Position numbers and translations under genes: made by a program | The notes under the pieces: model-generated | Seen by the model: the letters and a program-made list of their open reading frames with translations, nothing else | Told to the model about the DNA's origin: nothing | Database searches by the model: none | In this document: piece by piece, positions 1 through 6,761 of the stretch | Position numbering within the stretch: position 1 is the first letter of the stretch | Layout: each line of letters opens with the position of its first letter | Assembly: GCA_934091055.1 (NCBI GenBank) | Contig: CAKOKN010000009.1 | Location: forward strand, 1-44,691 | Direction: 5' to 3' | Length of the DNA stretch: 44,691 bases | Source of the DNA: an uncultured Bacilli bacterium | GTDB taxonomy: Bacteria; Bacillota_I; Bacilli_A; RF39; UBA660

Positions 1-28
1 TGTTATTTAAGGAAAAATGATGTATAAT

Positions 29-142
29 CATATATAGAAAGAGAGCGAGTTCGTAAGATGTATTTAAACCGCTCCATAAGCAAAAATCGTCGCACCAATG
101 TGACGTTAATGATTAAATCAATCAGAAATGATTGATTTTTTT
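29..142 (+). ncRNA. possible small RNA ending in a strong terminator
   Basis: A TATAAT box at 23-28 is followed by about 105 nt with local structure: GAGCG (43-47) can pair with CGCTC (70-74), and a CGTC...GACG hairpin lies near 88-106. The stretch ends in a textbook terminator, a 10-bp stem (115-124 / 129-138) with a GAAA tetraloop and a T-run to 142. No reading frame of convincing length is present. It could be a free small RNA or the 3' end of a transcript that starts outside the window. I do not recognise the family. Confidence 0.35.
115..142 (+). terminator. intrinsic terminator with GAAA tetraloop
   Basis: Perfect 10-bp stem (115-124 with 129-138), GAAA loop at 125-128, then a run of T. 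It lies just outside the left end of the IS200-type element. Confidence 0.85.
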
Positions 143-173
143 GTTATGTTCCGGGATAGGAACGTAATAAAAC

Positions 174-190
174 CACCCGCTATGCGGGTG
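174..190 (+). repeat. IS200 left-end hairpin
   Basis: CACCCGC, TAT loop, GCGGGTG: a perfect 7-bp stem unusually GC-rich for this genome. In this family such subterminal hairpins are the TnpA recognition structures on single-stranded DNA. Confidence 0.75.
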
Positions 191-219
191 AGAGATGAAG
201 AAGCGGTGGCGTTAAGAGA

Positions 220-293
220 AAAATAAATCCTCCTTTGATATAATAGATGATGATCTGCCAACCAAAATCTAAAATCAAAGGAGGATTTATTTT
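220..293 (+). promoter_or_regulatory. 19-bp inverted repeat masking the tnpA ribosome binding site
   Basis: Bases 220-238 are the exact reverse complement of 275-293, which holds the AAAGGAGG Shine-Dalgarno and runs up to the ATG at 294. A TATAAT at 239-244 lies in the loop. Transcripts entering from outside would therefore contain both arms and hide the ribosome site, whereas a transcript starting near 251 would lack the left arm. Ribosome-site occlusion by such a stem is established for IS200; the role of the internal TATAAT is my inference. Confidence 0.75.
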
Positions 294-758
294 ATGAGAA
301 GAAAAAACGATGATGAAAGTTCTTTATCTCATACAAGATGGAACTGTCAGTATCACATAGTCTTTACACCAAAATATCGAAGAAAAGTAATATATAGAAA
401 ATTACGCCGAGATATTGGAACATATTTAAGAAGACTATGTGATTATAAGGGCGTTGAGATAATAGAAGCTCAAGCATGTCCAGACTACATACATATGTTA
501 GTGAAGATTCCACCTAAAATAAGTGTATCATCATTTTTGGGATATTTAAAGGGGAAAAGTTCACTGATGATTTTCGAGGGACATGCAAATTTAAAATATA
601 ATTATGGAAATAGACATTTTTGGGCAGAAGGATACTATATTAGTACAGTAGGTCTAAATAAAAATACAATTAAAAGATATATACAAAATCAAGACTCAGA
701 AGATAAGATAAAAGATCAAAGAAGTTTGAAAGATAAGGACCCGTTTACGTGTAAGTAA
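294..758 (+). CDS. tnpA: IS200-type Y1 transposase TnpA, HUH motif altered
   Basis: A 154-residue protein of normal IS200 TnpA length and layout: N-terminal WNCQYHIVFTPKYRRK signature, PPKISVSSFLGYLKGKSS helix, RHFWAEGYYISTVG strand, and the catalytic tyrosine Y129 in KRYIQNQ. The HUH metal-binding motif, normally H-hydrophobic-H, reads Y65-I-H67 because codon 65 is TAC rather than CAC (486-488). The family needs both histidines to hold the divalent metal for single-strand cleavage, so this copy is probably inactive or impaired. The start at 294 is set by an ideal AAAGGAGG. The gene is otherwise intact. Confidence 0.93.
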   Translation: MRRKNDDESSLSHTRWNCQYHIVFTPKYRRKVIYRKLRRDIGTYLRRLCDYKGVEIIEAQACPDYIHMLVKIPPKISVSSFLGYLKGKSSLMIFEGHANLKYNYGNRHFWAEGYYISTVGLNKNTIKRYIQNQDSEDKIKDQRSLKDKDPFTCK

Positions 759-788
759 GAGTGACAAAGGCAATTGGCAGACTAAAAA

Positions 789-806
789 AGCTACCAAATG
801 GTAGCT
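789..806 (+). repeat. IS200 right-end hairpin
   Basis: AGCTACC, AAAT loop, GGTAGCT: a perfect 7-bp stem 30 nt after the tnpA stop, placed as expected for the right subterminal recognition hairpin of an IS200-type element. Confidence 0.65.
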
Positions 807-835
807 GCCGTGTCTAGCTTTATAGGCTTCAGAGA

Positions 836-866
836 AAAACCAACCTTTTTAATGGTTGATTTTTAC
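836..866 (-). terminator. weak terminator after the zinc-ribbon gene
   Basis: CAACC (841-845) and GGTTG (854-858) form a short stem. On the minus strand it is followed by a T-rich run, about 35 nt beyond the stop of the gene at 901. It has T-runs on both sides and could also stop IS transcripts. Confidence 0.45.
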
Positions 867-900
867 TTTATAAAATTTAACATATTTAAATAAATATTTA

Positions 901-2052
901 TTATGCTACTTCGGATAATTTCTTTGCCACTCTAGATTGTACTTCAAGATAGTATTTAAGTTCTGTATCATTCATATCATCTTCATCCCATTTATTAACA
1001 TCCTCAGTGAATTTATCATATTTTTCTAAATAAGATGAATATTGCTTTAATAAAGTTGTATTTGTTGGATCAGCACTGTATTTTTTCATAAACTCAACAT
1101 ATTCATTCATAAATGATTCATAACTATCCATAGCATTTTTGAAGTTAGTTCTTAATCCATTAGAATTAGTTGTGTCTGAATTTGTTTCTGTTTTATTATC
1201 GTTTGTTTTATTTTCATTTGTTTCTGTTGACTCATTAGTAGTTTCTTTTTCTGGTTCATGTAAAGAAATACTATATTCCTTATCGTCATTATCATAATAT
1301 ATATAGAGAGAATAGCCTTCTTCGTTTTTAGCTCTAAATGAATCTGATGAATTATAAATATCAAGTGTAAATCCTTTGTCTTTGCATGCATTCACATAAT
1401 CCTTGTATTCATTTTTATCTACACCAACGATATCTATAGATAATGAACTTGATGAATCGTAATTTAATTTTCCTTTTAAGGTTTTAGGTTTTGGCAATTT
1501 TTCACTAAGAATATAATCACTCCAAATTAAATATTCAATCTCTTCTTTAAAATTATTTCCACCAACCTCTACATCTCCTAATGAAATAAATGGAATAATC
1601 AAAATGCATCCTACTATAAAAATGATTTTATGAAAGTTTTTAATTTTTTCTGGCAATACATCTAAGCAAAGTAATGTTGCATATCCAAATGCTGCAATTT
1701 GAATTATGCCAATTATACCGCTTAAAATTTTGCCATCTCTAAATGCTGTAAAAGTAAATAATAAACATATAATTGTTAAAGCGATAGCCCAGCCTTTTAG
1801 TTTACCTGTATTTTTTTTCTTTTTATACTCCTGTTCATCATTGTAGTTATCATTTTTCTTTTTGTTTTCTAATTCATGCTCATCAAGTTCTTTTTTTGCC
1901 TTTATCTCTGCTTTTTTAATTCTTCCAACTTCTGTAGCTTTATCATCAATAATAACCTTAGATCCACAAAAGCTACATTTCATTTCATCTGAATCTTCAG
2001 GTATATTAAGTTCTCCTCCGCATGAAGGACATTTAATTCTTTTTAACTCCAT
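901..2052 (-). CDS. zinc-ribbon membrane protein with C-terminal DUF6591-like domain
   Basis: The N-terminus is a four-cysteine zinc ribbon (CPSCGG...CSFCGS), followed by a charged Lys/Glu helix and two to three membrane segments around residues 90-155. A soluble segment, a Thr/Asn-rich linker and a C-terminal helical domain end the protein. The last part (LRTNFKNAMDSYESFMNEY... to MNDTELKYYLEVQSRVAKKL) matches what I remember of DUF6591. Function unknown. An ATG 12 nt upstream (2064) is in frame, but the AAGGAG sits only 1 nt before it and 13 nt before the ATG chosen here, so the start is uncertain. It is divergent from a twin-HTH regulator, an arrangement repeated at 33.7 kb. Confidence 0.8.
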   Translation of the reverse strand: MELKRIKCPSCGGELNIPEDSDEMKCSFCGSKVIIDDKATEVGRIKKAEIKAKKELDEHELENKKKNDNYNDEQEYKKKKNTGKLKGWAIALTIICLLFTFTAFRDGKILSGIIGIIQIAAFGYATLLCLDVLPEKIKNFHKIIFIVGCILIIPFISLGDVEVGGNNFKEEIEYLIWSDYILSEKLPKPKTLKGKLNYDSSSSLSIDIVGVDKNEYKDYVNACKDKGFTLDIYNSSDSFRAKNEEGYSLYIYYDNDDKEYSISLHEPEKETTNESTETNENKTNDNKTETNSDTTNSNGLRTNFKNAMDSYESFMNEYVEFMKKYSADPTNTTLLKQYSSYLEKYDKFTEDVNKWDEDDMNDTELKYYLEVQSRVAKKLSEVA

Positions 2053-2082
2053 ATTCTCACACATTCTCCTTTCTATTATTAG

Positions 2083-2145
2083 TATATCATATTTTTGTCG
2101 TTATGAATAGCAATTTGTCGAAATTAGAAGCAAAAATAAGATAAT
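2083..2145. promoter_or_regulatory. divergent promoter region with CGACAAA / TTTGTCG elements
   Basis: On the minus strand ACGACAAA (rc of 2094-2101) precedes an extended -10, TGATATACT, that would drive the zinc-ribbon gene. On the plus strand a second TTTGTCG at 2114-2120 overlaps a possible -35 (TTGTCG, 2115-2120) for the twin-HTH gene, with GATAAT at 2140-2145 as a weak -10. The two heptamers lie 20 bp apart in the same orientation, about two helical turns. The same element is found at 33764-33770. Confidence 0.55.
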
Positions 2146-2162
2146 TTTCTTAGGTGATGATT

Positions 2163-2597
2163 ATGAATACTGAGAAAATTAAGAATATAAGAGAAGAATT
2201 GGAGATTACTCAAGAAGACATATCAAGAGTTTTAGGGTGTACAAGAACAGCATATTCATTATGGGAAATAAACAAAAATACAATACCATTATATTATCTA
2301 AATAAAATATCAAATGAATATAACATAAATATTGATTATTTAGTAGATTTATCAAATGACAAGTATATCAAATTTGATAAAGTAGAAATTGATAGAATTA
2401 ATTTAGGTAAAAAGTTAAAAGAAGCAAGGAAATCTATTAATTATACTCAAGAAAAACTTGCCTCAAAATTAAATACAACGCATTCTGTTATAAGTGCTTA
2501 TGAATCAGGAAAATCAACCGTTTCAACACTATTTATAATAGAGATTGCTAAACTTACAAATAAATCATTAAATTGGTTATTAAATAAAGTTCAATGA
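2163..2597 (+). CDS. tandem XRE-family helix-turn-helix regulator
   Basis: A 144-residue protein made of two Cro/C1-type HTH domains. The first spans about residues 3-58 (ITQEDISRVLGCTRTAYSLWE), the second about 80-140 (YTQEKLASKLNTTHSVISAYESGKST). No sensor or effector domain follows. Of three in-frame starts (GTG 2154, ATG 2157, ATG 2163) the last has the best distance from AGGTG. The protein is a clear paralogue of the minus-strand gene at 33267-33701: same length, same double-HTH layout, and near-identical recognition helices in domain two. Both are divergent from a zinc-ribbon membrane-protein gene, so regulation of that neighbour is the likely role. Stop is TGA. Confidence 0.88.
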   Translation: MNTEKIKNIREELEITQEDISRVLGCTRTAYSLWEINKNTIPLYYLNKISNEYNINIDYLVDLSNDKYIKFDKVEIDRINLGKKLKEARKSINYTQEKLASKLNTTHSVISAYESGKSTVSTLFIIEIAKLTNKSLNWLLNKVQ

Positions 2598-2637
2598 AAC
2601 TATTTAAAAATTTGTGAAAATATGGTATATTATATCT

Positions 2638-2750
2638 AGTGATTGATATTTATGTATCAATTCGTATATTGGAAAAAAGTTGTAGATACCTACGACGTTG
2701 GCTCCAAATTAAATATTACTTGTAAACTGTTATGGTTTGCAATTTTTTTT
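2638..2750 (+). ncRNA. probable structured small RNA
   Basis: An extended -10 (TGGTATATT, 2623-2631) is followed by about 113 nt that fold into three elements. The first is a hairpin TTGATA/TATCAA (2643-2660). The second is an interrupted stem, TTGGA/TCCAA (2669-2673 / 2703-2707), enclosing a 7-bp hairpin (2679-2685 / 2690-2696). The third is an 8-bp terminator stem (2720-2727 / 2735-2742) with eight T. It has no useful reading frame. It does not match 6S, SRP, tmRNA, T-box or the riboswitches whose consensus I know. As a leader it would end about 135 nt before uvsE, so an independent small RNA is more likely. Confidence 0.55.
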
Positions 2751-2884
2751 ATACTCTAATCGAACTCACTTATAGTTAAAAAATGATGCTTTATGATTAA
2801 AAAATATAATTAAATTATTATAAAAACATTATATAACAACATATATTATAATTATTAGTAAATAATATATATGGTGATTTTTAT

Positions 2885-3805
2885 ATGATAGTTAGACTTG
2901 GATATGTTGCTATTAGTAATACTATTAATTATACTAGTTCTAGTCCTTATACCTATAGTGAATACTTAAATAAAAATAATATTGAAAAACTTGATGAAGT
3001 AATAAAATCCAATCTATTAGGATTAGAAAATATATTAAAATATAATGTTAGAAATAATATTCATTTTTATAGAATGTCTTCTAAGATAATACCACTTGCT
3101 ACTAAAAAAGAAATAGAATTTAATTATACTACTAAATATAAAAAATATTATGATAGAATTAAGAATATAATAAGAGAAAATAATATACGTGTAGATTTTC
3201 ATCCAGATCAATTTTGTGTATTAAATAGTACTAATAAAGATGTTGTTGATAGTAGTATAGAAATTTTAAAATATCATTATAATCTTCTTGATATAATGGG
3301 TATAGAGGATAAGGTCTTAATACTACATATAGGTAGTAGTGTATTTGGAAAAGATAATTCTATGAAGAGATTTATTAATAGATTTAATTCTCTTCCTAAG
3401 TATTTAAGGGATTGTATTGTTATAGAAAATGATGATAAAGTGTTTAATGTTTCAGATGTTATTAGAATTTCTGATACTACTGGGATACCTATTGTTTTAG
3501 ATTATCATCATTATCTTTGTAATAAAAGTGATATTGATATAAATAAAATATTTAATAGTTGGGGTAATAGAACTCCTAAAGTACATTTTTCATCACCTAA
3601 AAGTAAGAAGGACTATCGAAGCCATAGTGAGTATATTGATGGTGATGACTTTATAGCGTTTCTTAGTATTCTAAAAGAAATAGATAGGGATGTTGATATT
3701 ATGTTAGAATGTAAGGGAAAGGATGATGGTTTATTTAGATTGGTAAGGTATATTAAGTATAAAACTGATTATGAATTTATTGATGAAACTACTTTTAGAA
3801 TGTAG
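2885..3805 (+). CDS. uvsE: UV DNA damage endonuclease UvsE
   Basis: UvsE (UVDE) nicks DNA immediately 5' of UV photoproducts and starts an excision route independent of UvrABC. The 306-residue product has the TIM-barrel metal-site motifs of the family: HFYRMSS (60-66), DFHPDQFCVLNS (104-115), LHIGSS (from 147), IENDD, LDYHHYLC, VHFSSP, the HSEYID segment and a final LECKGKD. Length agrees with Bacillus UvsE, about 320 residues. The ATG follows GGTGAT at a suitable distance. It is apparently monocistronic, behind the small RNA at 2638-2750. uvrA is also in this window, so both repair routes exist. Confidence 0.93.
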   Translation: MIVRLGYVAISNTINYTSSSPYTYSEYLNKNNIEKLDEVIKSNLLGLENILKYNVRNNIHFYRMSSKIIPLATKKEIEFNYTTKYKKYYDRIKNIIRENNIRVDFHPDQFCVLNSTNKDVVDSSIEILKYHYNLLDIMGIEDKVLILHIGSSVFGKDNSMKRFINRFNSLPKYLRDCIVIENDDKVFNVSDVIRISDTTGIPIVLDYHHYLCNKSDIDINKIFNSWGNRTPKVHFSSPKSKKDYRSHSEYIDGDDFIAFLSILKEIDRDVDIMLECKGKDDGLFRLVRYIKYKTDYEFIDETTFRM

Positions 3806-3840
3806 TTTTTATTTTATGTAAAATAACTATATACAAATAA

Positions 3841-3863
3841 TGTATCATATGATACAATATAAT
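3841..3863 (+). promoter_or_regulatory. 16-bp palindromic operator abutting the tetR-family promoter
   Basis: TGTATCATATGATACA (3841-3856) is a perfect palindrome ending 1 nt before a TATAAT (3858-3863), so it fills the spacer of the promoter for the TetR-family gene at 3883. Its position and symmetry are those of an autoregulatory TetR operator. Confidence 0.7.
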
Positions 3864-3882
3864 TATATGAAAGGATGATTAG

Positions 3883-4500
3883 ATGTCAAAAGAAGTTAGA
3901 ATTACTAAAGATATGATATTAGAAGCAGCTTTTGATATAGCAAGAGAAAAGGGATTAGAAGAAGTAAGTAATAGATCAATTGCTAAAAGATTAGAGTGTT
4001 CTATTAGACCTATATATTATCAATTTAATAATTCTGATGAGTTAAAAAAAGAACTTTATAATAGAATAGAGAAGTATTTTTATAAGCATATAATGGATAA
4101 TATGATTGATAATATACCTTATTATAGACAAGTTGGTATTAACTATATAAAATTTGCTAGAGAAGAGAAGAACTTTTTTAAGATACTTTTTATGAGTAAG
4201 AGTGATTATCTACCTGAAGGTTTTGTTAGTAAGAGTGAAGATGATTTTAAAGAAATATCTAAATTAATTAAGATGAGTACAAAATTAAATGATGATGATA
4301 TTAAGTCTTTTCATATTAAAATGTGGATGTTTACACATGGTATTGCTACACTTTTAGCTACTGATACAATATTACTTACTGAAGAGCAGATATCTAATTT
4401 GCTTTCTAGTCAATTTCAGGCATTGATGTTACTTGAAGAAAATCCTGATAATAAGTGGATTTTAGATAAAAATAAAGATTGGAGGAAAAATGATGAATAA
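3883..4500 (+). CDS. TetR/AcrR-family transcriptional regulator
   Basis: The 205-residue product starts with a TetR_N helix-turn-helix (ITKDMILEAAFDIAREKGLEEVSNRSIAKRLECSIRPIYYQFNNSDELKKELYNRI, about residues 8-60). A helical ligand-binding domain typical of the TetR/AcrR class follows. It heads a run of same-strand genes: its end overlaps the LiaF-like gene, which itself overlaps the DUF4097 gene. A perfect 16-bp palindrome in its promoter suggests autoregulation. The natural ligand is unknown; the neighbours point to cell-envelope stress or antimicrobial response. Confidence 0.9.
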   Translation: MSKEVRITKDMILEAAFDIAREKGLEEVSNRSIAKRLECSIRPIYYQFNNSDELKKELYNRIEKYFYKHIMDNMIDNIPYYRQVGINYIKFAREEKNFFKILFMSKSDYLPEGFVSKSEDDFKEISKLIKMSTKLNDDDIKSFHIKMWMFTHGIATLLATDTILLTEEQISNLLSSQFQALMLLEENPDNKWILDKNKDWRKNDE

Positions 4501-5173
4501 TTTTAAAAATGTTTTATGGGGAATAGTGCTTGTTATAGTGGGAGTTATAATTGGTACTAATAGTTTTGGTTTAACTAATATTAATATTTTCTTTGATGGT
4601 TGGTGGACTTTGTTTATTATTGTACCTTGTTTTATAGGATTATTTACTGATAAAGATAAGACAGGTAGTATAATTGGTCTTTTAGTGGGAGTTATTCTTT
4701 TACTTAGTTTTAATGGAATAATAGATTTTAATACAATTTGGAAGTTATTATTACCTTGTATTATTGTTATAATTGGTCTATCATTGATATTTAAGAATGT
4801 ATTTAATACTAAAGTTAATGAAGAAATAAGAAAATTAAATAGTTCAAAGAAAGATAATAAGGGATATTTTGCAGCTTTTTCTGGTCAGAATATAGATTTA
4901 AGTAATGAAGAATTTATTGGTACTGATATTAATGCTGTTTTTGGAGGAGTTAAATTGGATTTAAGAAATGCTAAAATTGATAAAGATGCTTTAATAAATG
5001 CTTCGGGTATTTTTGGAGGAGTTACTATTTTGGTACCTGAAGATGTTAATGTTAAAGTTAAATCTACTTCTTTATTTGGGGGAGTTGATAATAAGATAAA
5101 GAATGATAATACTAATAGTAAAACTATATATATAAATGCAACTTGTTTGTTTGGTGGTGTTGATATAAAATGA
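4493..5173 (+). CDS. LiaF-like envelope-stress membrane protein
   Basis: The first half has about four hydrophobic segments (residues 5-100: NVLWGIVLVIVGVIIGT, WWTLFIIVPCFIGLF, IIGLLVGVILLLSF, LLLPCIIVIIGLSLIF). The C-terminal half is a LiaF-type beta domain with three repeats ending in FGG: INAVFGGVKLDL, ASGIFGGVTILVP and TSLFGGVDNK, plus a terminal CLFGGVDIK. LiaF in Bacillus inhibits the LiaRS two-component system that senses cell-wall antibiotics. No liaRS genes lie beside it. GGAGG is 7 nt from the ATG at 4493; a second ATG at 4490 is 4 nt away and less favoured. It overlaps both neighbours. Confidence 0.85.
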   Translation: MNNFKNVLWGIVLVIVGVIIGTNSFGLTNINIFFDGWWTLFIIVPCFIGLFTDKDKTGSIIGLLVGVILLLSFNGIIDFNTIWKLLLPCIIVIIGLSLIFKNVFNTKVNEEIRKLNSSKKDNKGYFAAFSGQNIDLSNEEFIGTDINAVFGGVKLDLRNAKIDKDALINASGIFGGVTILVPEDVNVKVKSTSLFGGVDNKIKNDNTNSKTIYINATCLFGGVDIK

Positions 5174-5976
5174 GTAGTACTCAGAAATTAATTAAGTATA
5201 TTGCTGTTTTATTTGGGCTGTTATTATCTTTTTCAATAATATTTTCAATAGTTGAAGGTATAGGAGGAGTGTTTAGAGTATTAATTAATACTGATAATAG
5301 TACTTTTGAGACTAGAGTTATTAGTGAGGACTTTAATGATACAATTAATGATATAGATATAGATTTGTCTTCGAGTAATTTGATTATAAAGAAAGGAGAT
5401 AAGGTACTAGTAGAGAGTAATAGTAAGAGTGTTAAGTATAAGATAGATGGTACTACACTTAAAATTAAAGATAGTAAGAGTAGTTTAGTGAATGGTACTG
5501 ATAGTAGTGTTATTGTATATATACCTGATGATGTTAAGTTAGATAAATTAAATATTGATATTGGAGCAGGATATTTAACAGCAGAGAGTGTTAATGTTAA
5601 AAAGCTTGATTTGAATTTAGGAGTAGGTAGTACTACTATTGATAATTTGATATCTGATGATACTGATATAGATACTGGGGCAGGATCTTTTACTATTAAT
5701 AGTGGTAGTATAAGTAATTTAGAACTGGATATTGGTGTTGGTAGAACAGTTATTACTGCAGGTATTAATGGAAATAGTAGTATAGATACTGGTATTGGTT
5801 CTTTAACTCTTAATTTACCTAATAGTGGTTTTTATACTTTTGATGTGGATAAGGGATTAGGTAGAGTTATAATAAATGATGATGAGATATTTAATGATAA
5901 AATAGTAGGAGATGGAATTAATACTATTAAATTAAGTGGTGGAATAGGAGATATTATTGTTAATTTTGATAAATAA
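5170..5976 (+). CDS. DUF4097-type membrane-anchored beta-repeat protein
   Basis: A 268-residue protein with one N-terminal membrane segment (about 8-35). It continues with a repetitive beta-structure domain whose strands alternate DIDLSSSNLIIKKG, LNIDIGAGYLTAES, LDLNLGVGSTTID, DIDTGAGSFTIN and LELDIGVGRTVIT. This regular pattern is the DUF4097 'toastrack/adhesin-like' fold often encoded beside LiaF or PspC-like envelope-stress proteins. It overlaps the LiaF-like gene by 4 nt, so the two are translationally coupled. The beta domain is predicted outside the membrane. Molecular function is not established for the family. Confidence 0.85.
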   Translation: MSSTQKLIKYIAVLFGLLLSFSIIFSIVEGIGGVFRVLINTDNSTFETRVISEDFNDTINDIDIDLSSSNLIIKKGDKVLVESNSKSVKYKIDGTTLKIKDSKSSLVNGTDSSVIVYIPDDVKLDKLNIDIGAGYLTAESVNVKKLDLNLGVGSTTIDNLISDDTDIDTGAGSFTINSGSISNLELDIGVGRTVITAGINGNSSIDTGIGSLTLNLPNSGFYTFDVDKGLGRVIINDDEIFNDKIVGDGINTIKLSGGIGDIIVNFDK

Positions 5977-5986
5977 TGTTGGGTAT

Positions 5987-6029
5987 TTAAGAAAATATTA
6001 AGATTTTATAAATAGAAATCTGCTATAAT
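5987..6029 (+). promoter_or_regulatory. ABC-exporter promoter with TTAAG direct repeat
   Basis: TTAAG at 5987-5991 and again at 5998-6002 (11-bp period), then an extended -10 TGCTATAAT (6021-6029). The -35 is poor, as expected for an activated promoter. Paired half-sites one turn apart just upstream are typical of OmpR/PhoB-type response regulators. A near copy lies at 8442-8484. Confidence 0.65.
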
Positions 6030-6050
6030 AGTTTATTATTAGGAGGTATT

Positions 6051-6761
6051 ATGATAGAAATTAAAAATGTAAGTAAGACTTATAATGGTAAGAAAAAAGT
6101 ATTAAAGAATGTTAGTTTTGATATAGATAGTGGGGAGATATTTGCTTTTATAGGACATAATGGTGCTGGTAAGACAACGATGATTAAGAGTATTATAGGA
6201 ATACTTGACTTTGAAGAAGGTGATATTTTAATAGATGGTAAGAGTATTAAAAAGGAACCTATAGAATGTAAGAAGATAATGGCTTATGTACCAGATAATC
6301 CTGATTTATATGAGAATATGAAAGCGATAGATTTTATTAATTTTATTTGTGATATATATGATGTATCAGAGAGCAAGAGAAGAGAGAATACTTTAAAGTA
6401 TGCTAAGATGTTTGAGATAGAGGATAAATTAAATGATGATATAGCAAGTTTTTCACATGGTATGAAACAGAAGGTGGCTTTAATTGCGGCTTTATCACAT
6501 GATCCAGAGATACTTATAATGGATGAACCTTTTGTGGGATTAGATCCTAAGGCTGTGTATGATATGAAAGAAATTATGAGAACAATGGCTAAGGATGGTA
6601 AGACGATATTTTTCTCTACACATATTTTGGATGTGGCAGAAAAATTATGTGATAGAGTTGCTATAATAAAGGATGGTACTATAGTTAAAGTTGGTAAGAT
6701 GAAAGATATTAAGGGTGATGAATCTTTAGAGCAGGTCTTTTTGGAGTTGGGTGAAAAGTAA
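6051..6761 (+). CDS. ABC transporter ATP-binding protein
   Basis: A 236-residue ABC ATPase with Walker A GHNGAGKTT (about 35-43), Q-loop region VPDNPDLYENM, a modified signature FSHGMKQKVALIAAL (canonical LSGGQ reads FSHGM), Walker B ILIMDEPFVGLDP and the H-loop STHILD. This signature variant is common in ATPases of DrrA/CcmA-like exporters. AGGAGG precedes the ATG. The stop codon overlaps the start of the permease gene (TAATG), so the two form one transporter. The promoter carries a TTAAG direct repeat and looks under response-regulator control. Confidence 0.95.
   Translation: MIEIKNVSKTYNGKKKVLKNVSFDIDSGEIFAFIGHNGAGKTTMIKSIIGILDFEEGDILIDGKSIKKEPIECKKIMAYVPDNPDLYENMKAIDFINFICDIYDVSESKRRENTLKYAKMFEIEDKLNDDIASFSHGMKQKVALIAALSHDPEILIMDEPFVGLDPKAVYDMKEIMRTMAKDGKTIFFSTHILDVAEKLCDRVAIIKDGTIVKVGKMKDIKGDESLEQVFLELGEK

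Larger units (their letters stand above)
165..832 (+). mobile_element. IS200-type insertion sequence (IS200/IS605 family, tnpA only)
   Basis: A single Y1-type transposase gene is flanked by the subterminal hairpins expected of IS200 elements: left at 174-190 and right at 789-806. There are no terminal inverted repeats, and no tnpB accessory gene is present, as in IS200 proper. The outer boundaries are estimates, because IS200 ends are defined by cleavage sites that I cannot fix from one copy. The element sits between a terminator (115-142) and the 3' end of a minus-strand gene, in non-coding DNA. The transposase carries a substitution in its metal-binding motif (see tnpA), so this copy may be immobile. 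Confidence 0.8.

Noticed and set aside
1152..1391. Open frames of 60-95 codons on either strand inside longer genes
   Set aside because: They lie wholly inside well-supported genes, lack ribosome sites, and have compositions expected from reading AT-rich genes out of frame.
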